Below, one piece after another: positions 1 through 8,649 of a stretch of DNA of 64,000 bases. Each line of letters opens with the position of its first letter. Position 1 is the first letter of the stretch. The notes under the pieces were generated by a model, which was given only the letters and a program-made list of their open reading frames with translations, ran no database searches and was not told the DNA's origin. Location of the stretch: NCBI GenBank assembly GCA_965213645.1, contig CBDBZX010000008.1, forward strand, positions 496,001-560,000, read 5' to 3'. The translations under genes and the position numbers were made by a program. The stretch comes from CBDBZX01 sp965213645. Lineage in GTDB: Bacteria; Deinococcota; Deinococci; Deinococcales; Trueperaceae.

Positions 1-1
1 T

Positions 2-475
2 TTAGAGCGTGGCGACAGGCTCATCGTTATTCCGATTCGTGCGCCGGGCAACCTCGACCCCACCTATAGCGCCCTTTTTAACGCGACCTATCCGAGCAGT
101 CAGTTGGAGCGCTACGACTTCTTCATCACTTTGAGAGACGCACTGCCTACCGAGGTGGATACGGACTTCGGTACGGGTCTGAGTGAGGCGTTGCGGGCGG
201 CGGCGTTTTATCTCAATGAGGCGGAAGGGGAAAAGGTGCTCGTGGTTTTTGGCAACGGGGAAGACCACTCGCCAGCGGTCATTCAACCTGCTGAGCTTCC
301 TTTGAGCAATACGACGGTCGTGCATCTGAACTTGGGGCTCGAGGCGCGTGACGCCTGGCAGCGTCTCTACCAGCAAGCGGGCGCGGCGGACACACTTCTT
401 TATGATTTGGCAGCGACTCGTTCGCTTAGACAAGCAGAGTTGCAAGAGGATTTAGAGGCAACTTCTAGAGATTAG
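2..475 (+). CDS. C-terminal part of a VWA-like protein (5' end outside window)
   Basis: The reading frame is open from the window edge, so only the last 157 residues are visible and the start lies upstream. The visible part looks like the second half of a von Willebrand A-type Rossmann fold: a segment 'DTDFGTGLSEALRAA' resembles the MIDAS-side Thr/Gly helix, followed by the hydrophobic strand 'KVLVVFGNGED'. Such proteins usually act as adhesion or complex-assembly modules, often in the envelope. The upstream MIDAS DxSxS motif cannot be seen, so the assignment is tentative. It converges with the DinB-family gene on the other strand, overlapping by 4 bases at the stop codons. Confidence 0.5.
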   Translation, partial: LERGDRLIVIPIRAPGNLDPTYSALFNATYPSSQLERYDFFITLRDALPTEVDTDFGTGLSEALRAAAFYLNEAEGEKVLVVFGNGEDHSPAVIQPAELPLSNTTVVHLNLGLEARDAWQRLYQQAGAADTLLYDLAATRSLRQAELQEDLEATSRD

Positions 476-972
476 GATGCGCGTAAGACTCGCACCGTCA
501 CCAAAAGCTGCCCTACATGACGCATGGTGTGCTCGGCGGCGTGCGTATAGAGTCCCATTGTGGTGGAGGGCAAGCGCTGACGACCTACGCCTCGAGCCTC
601 CACCAGCCCCTCTTCATCCGCATTTCTTAGCTGCGCTAACGCCTTTTCGATCTCTTCGCTAAAGGCTTCATAGAGGTCTCGAGTCGTAAGCCTACTCTCA
701 CCCTCAGCGTTCAACCTCTCCAACTGTTCCTCACTAAGTTGCTCACCTCTTGCGTAGGTAAAGAGCCGTTCCAGCACCCCCCTCAGATGTTGCAGGTGAA
801 ACCCCACCGACGCGACGCCCGCAGGTTTTTCCCAGAGCAAATCGTCAGGAAAGTCTCTGGTAAGCGCTTCGACCTCTTCCCTGGCTTGCAAGAGCGCGTG
901 CGCGACGCCTTGCAGATGCGGCGGTATATCGGGCAGGGGTCCGCGCAGCCAGACTTCTCGAGATTGAGCCAA
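472..972 (-). CDS. DinB-superfamily protein
   Basis: A 166-residue four-helix-bundle protein of the DinB/YfiT-like superfamily. Three histidines sit where the family binds its metal: H59 in 'GFHLQHL', and H148 and H152 in the 'HTMRHVGQ' C-terminal helix. The family includes metal-dependent thiol transferases such as bacillithiol S-transferases and many members of unknown role, so the exact reaction cannot be given. It lies 1 base downstream of the 108-residue gene at 974-1300 on the same strand, so the two are probably co-transcribed. No signal peptide is seen; it should be cytoplasmic. Confidence 0.75.
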   Translation of the reverse strand: MAQSREVWLRGPLPDIPPHLQGVAHALLQAREEVEALTRDFPDDLLWEKPAGVASVGFHLQHLRGVLERLFTYARGEQLSEEQLERLNAEGESRLTTRDLYEAFSEEIEKALAQLRNADEEGLVEARGVGRQRLPSTTMGLYTHAAEHTMRHVGQLLVTVRVLRAS

Positions 973-973
973 G

Positions 974-1300
974 CTAGGTTCCCTTAGACTCGAACATCAC
1001 GTTGTTCGCCCCTTCCAAGCCGCGCACCATCAGCGGCAGGTCTTCGACCACACTCTTCCCGTCGCGCCCCTGCTCGTAGACCTCGCCCGAGTAGCGCATG
1101 AGACCGTCCTCGTAATTGCTGGTTGCTTGCACGCGCATAGCGTCTTGCACCGCGTCAACTGCGTCCCCTGGCACGTTGAGCTGACCGCGCACGAGGTCGC
1201 CGGTGCTCTCGAGCTTGTACCGTTCTAAGTCGCCCGTGCACTCGAGCGCTCTCTCTTGCCCTTGACTATCCGTAAATTTAAGCGTTCCTGAAATCGACAT
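974..1300 (-). CDS. Small conserved hypothetical protein
   Basis: I do not recognise this 108-residue protein. It begins 'MSISGTLKFTDSQG', is mostly beta-strand in character, acidic and without membrane segments or signal peptide. The pattern of alternating Thr/Gly-rich strands suggests a small beta-barrel or lipocalin-like fold, but that is a guess. It is the promoter-proximal member of a two-gene unit with the DinB-family gene. The upstream 168 bases to the divergent gene at 1469 must hold promoters for both directions. Confidence 0.5.
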   Translation of the reverse strand: MSISGTLKFTDSQGQERALECTGDLERYKLESTGDLVRGQLNVPGDAVDAVQDAMRVQATSNYEDGLMRYSGEVYEQGRDGKSVVEDLPLMVRGLEGANNVMFESKGT

Positions 1301-1468
1301 GCGTCACTCTATAGTTAGAGAGGTGCTAGACATTAGGGGGCGGCTTACAACCCGGTTTCGCCGTGTGCGCTTTAGAGCGGAATGTCGCCCCAAGTCCTAA
1401 CCTCGGACATGTGGTAATTTGATATACGGATAGTACTCAGCATTCTCACGCGCACTGAGGGGTGAACT

Positions 1469-2905
1469 GTGGAAGGCTCGAACACAAAAGTGGAAAGCAC
1501 CGACAGAACAAAGGTCGGCACGCAGCAAAAGGCGTTTAACCTCAACATGGACGGCAACCGCTACGGGACCTTCGCCGAGATAGGCGCAGGCCAAGAGGTC
1601 GTCAGGTGGTTTTTCCAAGCCGGGGCTGCCGCCGGGACGATTGCCAAGTCAATTTCCGCCTACGACATGACGGTCAGCGACGCGATTTACGGTGAGTCGC
1701 CGCGCTACGTGTCGCGCCAACGGCTCCGGACGATGCTCGAGTACGAATACGACCTCTTGACTGAGAGGTTGGCCGAGCAGCGCAGCGACACCCAGTTCTT
1801 CGCCTTCGCCAACACGGTGCGGGCTAGAAGCTACAACGGCTCGGACGAGTGCCACGGCTGGATGGGCATCCGCTATCAGGCGACGCCGGGGGGCGAGCCC
1901 AGCCAAATCCTGACGCACGTGCGGATGCTCGACCGCGAGAACCGGGCGCAGCAAGAGGCTTTGGGCATCTTGGGCGTCAACCTCATCTACGGCGCGTACG
2001 AGCACTTCGGGGAGCCCGACGCCCTCTTGCGCTGCCTCTTGGACGACCTCTCCACCGAGCGCATCGAGGTGGACATGGTCAAGCTCTCCGGGCCCGCCTT
2101 TGAAGGGGTGGACCCGCGCATCATCTCCCTCAAGCTGGTGCAACTCGGCCTCAGCCAAGCGGCGATGTTCGCTACCGACGGCTCGGTGCTGCACGCCGCC
2201 GAAGTGCTCTACAAAAAGCCTATCCTCGTCGAGCGAGGCCGCTTTCGCCCGGTGACGTACGTCAATCTGGACATCTTAGACAGCGCCCGCGAGCAATTCT
2301 CTCGCCACCTAGAACCTGAACAAAAGGACAATATCGTCTCCATCATGGAACTGACCATGCAAGATTTGCGGGCCGAGGGTGAGATCGTCTACCGCGACTT
2401 CTTAGCTCGAGCGGATGTGCTAGAGGCCACCGACACAGTTGTGCTCGTCTCCAACTACTTCGAGTATTACCGTTTAGCCGCCTATCTGCGCCGCTACTCA
2501 ACCATGCCGATTGCGCTCGCGATGGGGATACCTAGCTTGGGCGACCTCTTTAACGAAGACATTTATGAAGACTTAGACGGCGGAGTCTTAGAAGCGTTTG
2601 GCCGGCTGTTCAAAGGCGACCTCAAGCTCTATATCTACCCGACGCGCAACGCGGAGACAGGCGAGCTTGTTACCACCGAAACGTATGAGGTCGCGCCGCA
2701 TTTAAGGGACCTCTACGCGCACCTGCGACATAATGACTTCTTAGAGCAAATTGACTGCTTCAACGAGGATTACCTGCACATCTTTTCGCATGAGGTGCTC
2801 GAGAAAATCCGCAGTCACGACCCTTCTTGGGAGGAGATGGTGCCGCCCGAAGTAGGACAGCTCATCAAGAAGCGCGAGCTTTTTGGATATGAGTCTGATT
2901 CGTAG
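1469..2905 (+). CDS. Conserved protein of the FAEIGAGQEV family, function unknown
   Basis: A 478-residue soluble protein with the hallmark N-terminal 'FAEIGAGQEVVRWFF' followed by 'GTIAKSISAYDMTVSDA' at about residues 30-75. Relatives are widespread in bacteria and have been labelled nicotinate-nucleotide adenylyltransferase or TonB-dependent receptor in databases; I see neither an HxGH nucleotidyltransferase motif nor a beta-barrel or plug, so both labels look unsupported. The start is GTG at 1469 with a GAGGGG ribosome site 4 bases upstream. It is monocistronic, closed by a hairpin terminator at 2960-2981. A role in NAD or other cofactor metabolism is possible but not shown by the sequence. 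Confidence 0.65.
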   Translation: MEGSNTKVESTDRTKVGTQQKAFNLNMDGNRYGTFAEIGAGQEVVRWFFQAGAAAGTIAKSISAYDMTVSDAIYGESPRYVSRQRLRTMLEYEYDLLTERLAEQRSDTQFFAFANTVRARSYNGSDECHGWMGIRYQATPGGEPSQILTHVRMLDRENRAQQEALGILGVNLIYGAYEHFGEPDALLRCLLDDLSTERIEVDMVKLSGPAFEGVDPRIISLKLVQLGLSQAAMFATDGSVLHAAEVLYKKPILVERGRFRPVTYVNLDILDSAREQFSRHLEPEQKDNIVSIMELTMQDLRAEGEIVYRDFLARADVLEATDTVVLVSNYFEYYRLAAYLRRYSTMPIALAMGIPSLGDLFNEDIYEDLDGGVLEAFGRLFKGDLKLYIYPTRNAETGELVTTETYEVAPHLRDLYAHLRHNDFLEQIDCFNEDYLHIFSHEVLEKIRSHDPSWEEMVPPEVGQLIKKRELFGYESDS

Positions 2906-2959
2906 TGGGGTAAAGAACTGCAAAGCCAAGTGCGCCGTTAGAGATCAAAGATGTTGCGA

Positions 2960-2981
2960 GCAAGGGGTTAGAGCCCCTTGC
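2960..2981 (+). terminator. Rho-independent terminator
   Basis: Perfect 8-base arms GCAAGGGG and CCCCTTGC with a 6-base loop, followed by TTTTCACTTTT. It lies 54 bases after the stop of the gene at 1469-2905. Confidence 0.85.
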
Positions 2982-3004
2982 TTTTCACTTTTAGCATTTC
3001 CACG

Positions 3005-3092
3005 TAATATTGCTACACAGTTCCGCAGTCCTCATCCCTGAATGTGCGTGATAACTACGTAGTTTTCACGCAGTGAAACGATGTTCTTCTCA
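3005..3092 (-). repeat. Dispersed repeat family II, copy 1
   Basis: Read on the minus strand, this stretch matches 57866-57995 on the plus strand. The core of about 40 bases (AAGAACATCGTTTCACTGCG and the following TGAAAACTACGTA) is identical, and both copies then share the tail GTGTAGCAAT. A shorter relative is at 44508-44575. The repeat contains the last 20 codons of the small ORF at 3032-3238. Confidence 0.75.
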
Positions 3093-3238
3093 GTGAGAGC
3101 GTTGCTTCGCATGACTTCGTCCAAGCTGACCAGATGATACCTGTTGTTTTCACTGCGTTTTGCCTGTATTTTGCAGGTGAGGTCGGCGGCGTCATAAAAT
3201 TGAGTTCGAAACGCATTCCGGTGTCGGTAGTTTACCAT
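3032..3238 (-). CDS. Small ORF ending in a repeated sequence (doubtful gene)
   Basis: A 68-codon frame that I do not recognise. It is basic and lacks a membrane segment. Its C-terminus 'TEKNIVSLRENYVVITHIQG' is encoded by dispersed repeat family II. The copy at 57866 can be read in the same frame as 'TEKNIVSLRENYVISTHFE' followed by a stop. Base differences between copies fall so that the frame and the stop position survive, which is mild evidence that the repeat once coded for protein. No clear ribosome site is visible. The rest of 2906-3440 holds a terminator and otherwise nothing I can identify. Confidence 0.3.
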   Translation of the reverse strand: MVNYRHRNAFRTQFYDAADLTCKIQAKRSENNRYHLVSLDEVMRSNALTEKNIVSLRENYVVITHIQG

Positions 3239-3440
3239 TAAATCGCTATGAGGGCTCGAGATGTACGGCTATTTCCGGTTCACCTTGCAGCACCGTGCAA
3301 AAAATTCGCAATAATACTGAATTACAGCAGAGGCACGCTTACGATAGGTATTCCTCTACATCTGTATCTCCATGTCTGAGAATATTTTGTCATTTTGACG
3401 CTGCGCAAGCGTCTCGCTACAGGAAGGAAGACTCAAACGC

Positions 3441-4420
3441 ATGAAGCATTACCGCATCCCGAACACCGACTTAGAGGTCAGCCGCCTCGCTTACGGGACT
3501 TGGCATCTAGGCGGCACCTGGGACAAGACGCCGCCAGGTGACGAGATCAAAACGAGAGCGAACGACCTCATCGTCAAGGCGTACGAACTCGGTATCAACC
3601 ACATCGACCTAGCTGACATTTACACGCTCGGCAAGTCTGACGAGGTGGTGGGCTACGCCTTGAAGCAAAACCCCGACTTGCGCGACAAGCTCGTCTTGCA
3701 AGAAAAAGCGGGCATCGTCATCGGCGATGACCCGGACTTCGGTCCGCCTTCACGCTACGACTACTCGTTCGATCACCTTGTCAAAGCGGTGGAGACGAGC
3801 TTGCAGCGTTTGGGCACCGATTACGTTGACCTCTTGGCGTTTCACCGCCCCGACCCATTGATGGATTTAGAAGAGGTTGCTAGGGCAGCGGAGCACCTGC
3901 ACCAAGAGGGGATGGTGCGCTACTTCGGGGTGAGCAACCACAGCGCGGCGCAAGTTGAACGTTGCTCCAGAAATACGTGGAGCAGCCGCTGGTGGTGAAT
4001 CAGCTCGAGCTGAGCCTTTTGCACCCCCATCTGATCAGCAACGGCATTTTAGTAAATATGACGGACGCACCTTTTGCGAACACCGACGGGACTTTAGAGT
4101 ATTGCCGCCTAAACGACATCATGATTCAAGCCTGGTCGCCCGTCGCGGGCGGACGGCTCTTCAAAGTCGCGGACGACGCGCCGCAAAATGACCGCGACAC
4201 CGCCGACCTCATTACCCAACTCGCCGAAGAGAAGGGGACGAGTAAAGAGGCGATTGCGTTGGGTTGGCTCTTGCGTCATCCGATGGGCATTCAGCCGATT
4301 CTTAGGGACCGAGAAAGACCTCGCGCTTAGAAGACTGCGTTCAGGCTGACGAGGTCGAACTGAGCCGTCAGAGAGTGGTACGGCCTGTTAGAAGTAGCAC
4401 GCGGCGCGGGCGTGCCCTGA
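3441..4420 (+). pseudogene. Frameshifted aldo/keto reductase
   Basis: The first frame (3441 to about 3960) encodes the N-terminal half of an aldo/keto reductase of the YdhF type: 'YGTWHLGG', the 'HIDLADIY' segment with catalytic Asp and Tyr, the 'KAGI' lysine strand and 'YFGVSNHS'. At about 3960 the sense moves to another frame ('LQKYVEQPLVVNQLELSLLH', 'WSPVAGGRL', 'GWLLRHPMGIQPI'). Two or three more frame changes occur between 4305 and 4370 before a natural-looking end 'REWYGLLEVARGAGVP' at 4420. The residues on either side of each break fit the family, so the parent gene was about 320 residues long. A good AGGAAGGA ribosome site precedes 3441. Either the gene is decayed or this part is poorly sequenced. 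Confidence 0.8.
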
Positions 4421-4528
4421 GCGGATGCTAAAACAGATCGAAACAAAGCATACAAGCGTCTTATCTCACTAAGTGGATAAATTCACGTCAACCGGGGGGG
4501 TTGCTACTTATCATTAGAGGAGAACACA

Positions 4529-5677
4529 ATGAAGATTCGCTCCGCTCATCTCACCGGCGCTGAGGTCGCCTGGTTCGCCCCCATCTGCGACGACGACTAC
4601 GAGTTTTTGGGCGTGCCCGATGACCGCCTCAAGTCTACCTTCGCGCACAGCGCCAAGGTTCTGCTTTGTGCGGACAAGCTCGGCTACCGCAATATCTTGT
4701 GCCCCTCGTCCTACCAAGTTGGGCAAGACACCTGGACCTTTGCCTCGGGTGTCGCGCCGCAGACGCGCAACATCAACCTGCTCACCGCGCTTCGTTGCGG
4801 CGAGGTCAACCCGCCGATGTTGGCGCGGGCGGTTGCCACGCTCGACCATATGCTTCAAGGTCGCTTGACCATCAACATCATCTCGTCGAACTTGCCGGGT
4901 GAAGATTTGGACTCGGCGGCGCGCTATGGGCGCTCGCGTGAGGTTATCGAAATCTTAAAACAAGCTTGGACGAGAGGCTGCATCGACTTCTCAGGTGAGT
5001 TTTATCAGATTCAACTAGATACAACCGAACCCGTCAAACCCTATCAGCAGAACGGCGGACCGCTCCTCTACTTCGGCGGGTACTCGCCCAATGGCAAAGA
5101 CCTCTGCGCCGAGCACTGCGACGTGTACCTCATGTGGCCCGACACGGAGGAGAATTTGCGCGGCCACATGGAGGACTTGAGCGCAAGGGCGCAAGCCTAC
5201 GGGCGCACCCTCGACTACGGGTTGCGCATTCACGTCATCGTGCGCGAGACGGAAGAGGAGGCTAGAGAGGCGGCGGCTAGGTTGGTGTCTAAGCTCGAGG
5301 ATACCCGTGGCTCCGAAATCAAAAACCGCGCACTGGACGCTAAAACGCTCGGCGTCGCCCTGCAGAGCGAAGCGAGAGAAAAAGCCGACACTGAAGGTTA
5401 CGCCGAGCCGCACCTCTGGACGGGGATAGGCCGCGCCCGCTCGGGCGCGGGTATGGCGCTCGTCGGCAGCCCCGAGCAGATTACCGAAAAGCTCAGACGC
5501 TATCATCAGATGGGCATCCGCGCCTTTATCCTCTCGGGTTATCCGAGCTTGGACGAGTGCCAGCGCTTTGGGGAGCTGGTGCTGCCGGGGCTCGAGACCC
5601 TCTCCTTGCCGCAAGAACTCGGACGCATTCCAGAAAGCGAACCGCTGACGCCGTTAGCTGCGGGACCCAGACACTAG
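4529..5677 (+). CDS. LLM-class flavin-dependent monooxygenase (SsuD-like)
   Basis: A 382-residue TIM-barrel enzyme of the bacterial luciferase-like family, closest in pattern to the FMNH2-dependent alkanesulfonate monooxygenase SsuD. Visible marks are 'INLLTALRCGEVNPPMLAR' (the family's T-A-x-R-x-G-x2-P-P segment), 'LTINIISSNLPGE', 'YGRSREVIEILKQAW' and the C-terminal 'LVGSPEQITEKLRRYHQMG'. It would use reduced flavin and O2 to cleave a sulfonate or oxidise another small substrate in the cytoplasm. No flavin reductase or sulfonate transporter is adjacent, so the substrate is open. The start has AGAGGAG 7 bases upstream. It stands alone, ending at a bidirectional hairpin shared with malG. Confidence 0.85.
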   Translation: MKIRSAHLTGAEVAWFAPICDDDYEFLGVPDDRLKSTFAHSAKVLLCADKLGYRNILCPSSYQVGQDTWTFASGVAPQTRNINLLTALRCGEVNPPMLARAVATLDHMLQGRLTINIISSNLPGEDLDSAARYGRSREVIEILKQAWTRGCIDFSGEFYQIQLDTTEPVKPYQQNGGPLLYFGGYSPNGKDLCAEHCDVYLMWPDTEENLRGHMEDLSARAQAYGRTLDYGLRIHVIVRETEEEAREAAARLVSKLEDTRGSEIKNRALDAKTLGVALQSEAREKADTEGYAEPHLWTGIGRARSGAGMALVGSPEQITEKLRRYHQMGIRAFILSGYPSLDECQRFGELVLPGLETLSLPQELGRIPESEPLTPLAAGPRH

Positions 5678-5701
5678 AACTAGCCAGACACTAGAACTGG
5701 A

Positions 5702-5737
5702 GGGTGAAGGCGGGAACAACCGTTCCCGCCTTCACCC
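5702..5737. terminator. Bidirectional hairpin terminator
   Basis: A perfect 16-base inverted repeat (GGGTGAAGGCGGGAAC, loop AACC, then its complement) lies between the convergent monooxygenase and malG genes. It overlaps the malG stop codon at 5732-5734. Just before it, a 15-base segment is repeated (5667-5681 and 5684-5698) across the monooxygenase stop. Confidence 0.8.
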
Positions 5738-7021
5738 TTTCACCCCCCCTGCCTGCGTCTGACCCGTCAACGCCTCTTGAAACGAGTAAAAGATAAACAG
5801 AATCGGCAAGCTCCCTAGCACTGCGCTCGCGGTAAGTGCGCCCCACTGCGTGTTGAACTGGTTCGTGCTGAAGCTGCGCAGCCCGATGCCAATCGTCCAG
5901 AGGTCGTCGCCCGTCAAGAGGATATTCGCCAGGATGAACTCGCTGTACGTGCCGATAAACTGTAACAGGAAGATGAACAAAAGCATCGGCACGCTTAAAG
6001 GCAAGATGATGCGCCAAAACGCCCCCCAGCGCGTCGCTCCGTCCACCATCGCCGCCTCTTCCAAACTCGGGCTAATCGACTCCAAGTAGCCCTTAAAAAT
6101 CCACGACGAAAAGGCGATAGCGCCGCCCGAGTAAGCCAGAATGAGCCCCGTAAAGGTATTGAGGAGACCCAAAAAGTTCATCAGGTAGAAAATTGCGACG
6201 AGCGCCATAAAGCCCGGAAACATCTGCGCGAAGATGAAGGTCAGGAGTGTTTGATAGCGCCCTTCGAACTTCATGCGGGCGAAGGCGTAGCCCGCTGTGG
6301 TGCTGATCAAAACGGCGAAGAGCCCCGTGATGCCCGACACGAGCAGCGTGTTGCGGATGAAGAGCACCACCTTTTTATCGCTCGCGGCAGGTTGGCGCTG
6401 CCCGCCTTCGGTGACGCTGTAAAACTGCTCGGGCGTCACGCTCACGATGAGCACGGCCGCCGCGAGAAAGAGCGCCCAGCCGAGCGGGGTTTGAAAGCGC
6501 TCGAAGCGGCGCGGATTGCTCGTCCTCTTACCGATCGTCACAGCGATGAACCCCAAAATCGCCAGCGCAAATACGGCGATCAAAATCCACTGATACCAGA
6601 GGATGTTCGTTTCGCTCAAGACCTCTTGGTATTGGATGAAGGAAAAGGTCGAAGGATCAGGCAAGATGCCCGCACGCACCAAGAGGTTGCCCTCGCGCGG
6701 CGGAGCGCTCAAGAGGTTGTCGTTGCGGCTAAATGAGACCGCGACAAGGTTGACAACCGGATAGAGCACCAACACGAGCGCCACCCAGATGAACATGTGC
6801 GTGGCGGCGGTCACGGCGTACTGCGTCGCTTTGCCGGGCCTTGTGGCGCGTCCGTAGAAATACGCGCCCAAGCCGATGCTGCCCGTCACGAGGACGAACG
6901 CGAGCAAGAACCACGCCCAGCCGTAAGGGATGACCAAAAATTGACCGCGCCGCTCTTGGGCAAAGGCGACAGATAGGGTTAAAAGACCGAGTAAAGGAAC
7001 GAAACGAGCGAGATGCGTCAT
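5732..7021 (-). CDS. malG: Maltose/maltodextrin ABC transporter permease MalG
   Basis: A 429-residue inner-membrane permease. The binding-protein-dependent transport domain lies in the C-terminal 240 residues, with the EAA loop 'EAAMVDGATRWGAFWRIILP' that docks on the ATPase. At 429 residues it is much longer than E. coli MalG (296): the extra N-terminal part holds about three more membrane segments and a linker. The ATG at 7021 overlaps the malF stop as ATGA, which shows translational coupling. The frame stays open far upstream, but that extension is a shadow of malF. No MalK-type ATPase is in this window, so a shared ATPase encoded elsewhere is likely. Confidence 0.9.
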   Translation of the reverse strand: MTHLARFVPLLGLLTLSVAFAQERRGQFLVIPYGWAWFLLAFVLVTGSIGLGAYFYGRATRPGKATQYAVTAATHMFIWVALVLVLYPVVNLVAVSFSRNDNLLSAPPREGNLLVRAGILPDPSTFSFIQYQEVLSETNILWYQWILIAVFALAILGFIAVTIGKRTSNPRRFERFQTPLGWALFLAAAVLIVSVTPEQFYSVTEGGQRQPAASDKKVVLFIRNTLLVSGITGLFAVLISTTAGYAFARMKFEGRYQTLLTFIFAQMFPGFMALVAIFYLMNFLGLLNTFTGLILAYSGGAIAFSSWIFKGYLESISPSLEEAAMVDGATRWGAFWRIILPLSVPMLLFIFLLQFIGTYSEFILANILLTGDDLWTIGIGLRSFSTNQFNTQWGALTASAVLGSLPILFIFYSFQEALTGQTQAGGVKG

Positions 7022-8643
7022 GCGTTTGACTCCTCTTTGAGTGCGCCCGTCACGCGGAAGTTGACTAAGCTCACCGCGACGGTGATGAAGAAAATCAGGA
7101 GCGTAATCGCGGAGCCGAAGCCGTAGGCGTAGCCCCCTTGCGCCCGGAACGCCTCGTTGTAAGCCCAGGAGATGAGGATGTCGGTGGAGCGGGCCGTAGA
7201 GGTGTAGCCTTCGGTAAACGGCCCACCTTCGGTGAGCAAGTAAATCACGTTGAAGTTGTTGAAGTTGAAGGCGAAGCCGGTCAAAGTAATCGGCACGAGC
7301 GCGGTGCGTAGTAGCGGCGCGGTCACGCCCGTAAAGCGGTGCCAAGCGTTGGCCCCGTCTATCTTGGCAGCTTCGTAGAGGTCGTTTGGGATGGCGGAGA
7401 GTGCGCCCAGTGTCGCCGTCATAATGATAGGGAAGCCGAGCCACAAGTTGACGAGCAAAATTGCGCCTTTAGCGGCCCAGGGGTCGCCCAGCCAGTTGAG
7501 CACGGGTAGGTCTAAGAGCGCCAGCCCTCGGTTAATCGCGCCGAAGTTGGTGTTCAAAAAGCCCTTCCACACCTGAATGGTGATGATGTTCGGCAGCGCC
7601 CAAGGGATGATGAGGAGCGTGCGGTAGAGGTTGCGAAAGCGCAGCTCGGGGTTGTTTAAGAGTACGGCTAGAAACACGCCGAACGCCACGTTGATGAGCA
7701 TGGTCACGACTGCGAAGGTGACGTTCCAGGTAAACACGGGGATGAGCGTGCTGCTCGCCCGTCTCAAGATAGCGGTGAAGTTGCTGAAACCCACCGCGCC
7801 GAAGTCGTTGAAGCGGGCAATCGCTTCGGGCTCTAAGCTTTCGGGCAGCGGCTCGGCCAGGGTGATGCTGTCGCCTTCGTCGCCCGTCATAGTGCGGGTG
7901 ATGCCTGCGCGGTTCAGGGCTAAACGAACCAAACTAAGGTCGATGCTGTTGCCCTCAGCGTTGGCGAGGATAGGGGGAATGCCCTCGAGGGTAAGGGTGT
8001 TGCCGTCACTGCTCGAGACCGCCACTTGCACCGGAAAGCCCTGCACGTTGATAGTAGCGGTTTCGACCTCTCGCCCTTCGGGGAGGTCGTCCTCGAGGGT
8101 CAGGGTGTCACCCTCGAGGCTCACCCCCACCGCCTCCTGCTGCCCCGAAGCGTAAATCACGGCGCGAACCCCCGCACACCCGTTGCGCAGAGCGTCGCAG
8201 CTAAACGTACCGGGGTTCTCGAGGGTCAGGGTGTCGCCGCTCGAGCTCACGATGTTCGTCGTCGAAGAGATATTGAGTTGCCCGTTGCGCACGCCCGCAT
8301 AATCCGTAAAGGCGAGCAAAACCGTCAAAACCACCGGAAAAAAGGTAAAGGTCAACAAAAATAGAATCGCGGGCAGCAGATAGTACCAGGGCATGATCCA
8401 CTCAAAGCGCTGCGCGATAAAGATGAGCACCGCAATAAGCGTCAGCGTGCCGAAGATAAGACTCGTGTAGACGGGCGCATCGGGTACGACGAGTTGGAGC
8501 AGCCAGTAGCCCGCGAAGCCTCCCAAAATACCCAAACTGATGGCTGTGAGTAGCAGCACGAGCGAGAGCCACAAGCTCGCCTGTACGCTCTTCGACTTCT
8601 TGGGCAAGAAGTCGCTCGCTGAACGGGATATATCCATATTCAC
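7018..8643 (-). CDS. malF: Maltose/maltodextrin ABC transporter permease MalF
   Basis: A 541-residue permease with N-terminal membrane segments at about residues 22-52, 58-78 and 85-113, then a periplasmic insertion (about 115-285), then the transport domain with EAA loop 'EAAKIDGANAWHRFTGV'. The insertion corresponds in place to the P2 loop of E. coli MalF, which contacts MalE. Here it is built from recurring beta-type units: 'SGDTLTLE' (135), 'EGDTLTLE' (177), 'DGNTLTLE' (213), 'EGNSIDLS' (230) and 'EGDSITLA' (256), with one possible disulfide pair (C149, C155). Ribosome site AAGGAG sits 5 bases before the ATG. It is separated from malE by a terminator and a repeat element, so its expression is probably lower than that of malE. 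Confidence 0.92.
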   Translation of the reverse strand: MNMDISRSASDFLPKKSKSVQASLWLSLVLLLTAISLGILGGFAGYWLLQLVVPDAPVYTSLIFGTLTLIAVLIFIAQRFEWIMPWYYLLPAILFLLTFTFFPVVLTVLLAFTDYAGVRNGQLNISSTTNIVSSSGDTLTLENPGTFSCDALRNGCAGVRAVIYASGQQEAVGVSLEGDTLTLEDDLPEGREVETATINVQGFPVQVAVSSSDGNTLTLEGIPPILANAEGNSIDLSLVRLALNRAGITRTMTGDEGDSITLAEPLPESLEPEAIARFNDFGAVGFSNFTAILRRASSTLIPVFTWNVTFAVVTMLINVAFGVFLAVLLNNPELRFRNLYRTLLIIPWALPNIITIQVWKGFLNTNFGAINRGLALLDLPVLNWLGDPWAAKGAILLVNLWLGFPIIMTATLGALSAIPNDLYEAAKIDGANAWHRFTGVTAPLLRTALVPITLTGFAFNFNNFNVIYLLTEGGPFTEGYTSTARSTDILISWAYNEAFRAQGGYAYGFGSAITLLIFFITVAVSLVNFRVTGALKEESNA

Positions 8644-8649
8644 TCCTTA

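Noticed and set aside
7022..7444. A 141-codon upstream extension of malG.
   Set aside because: It is antiframe reading of malF; the ATGA overlap at 7018-7021 marks the true start.
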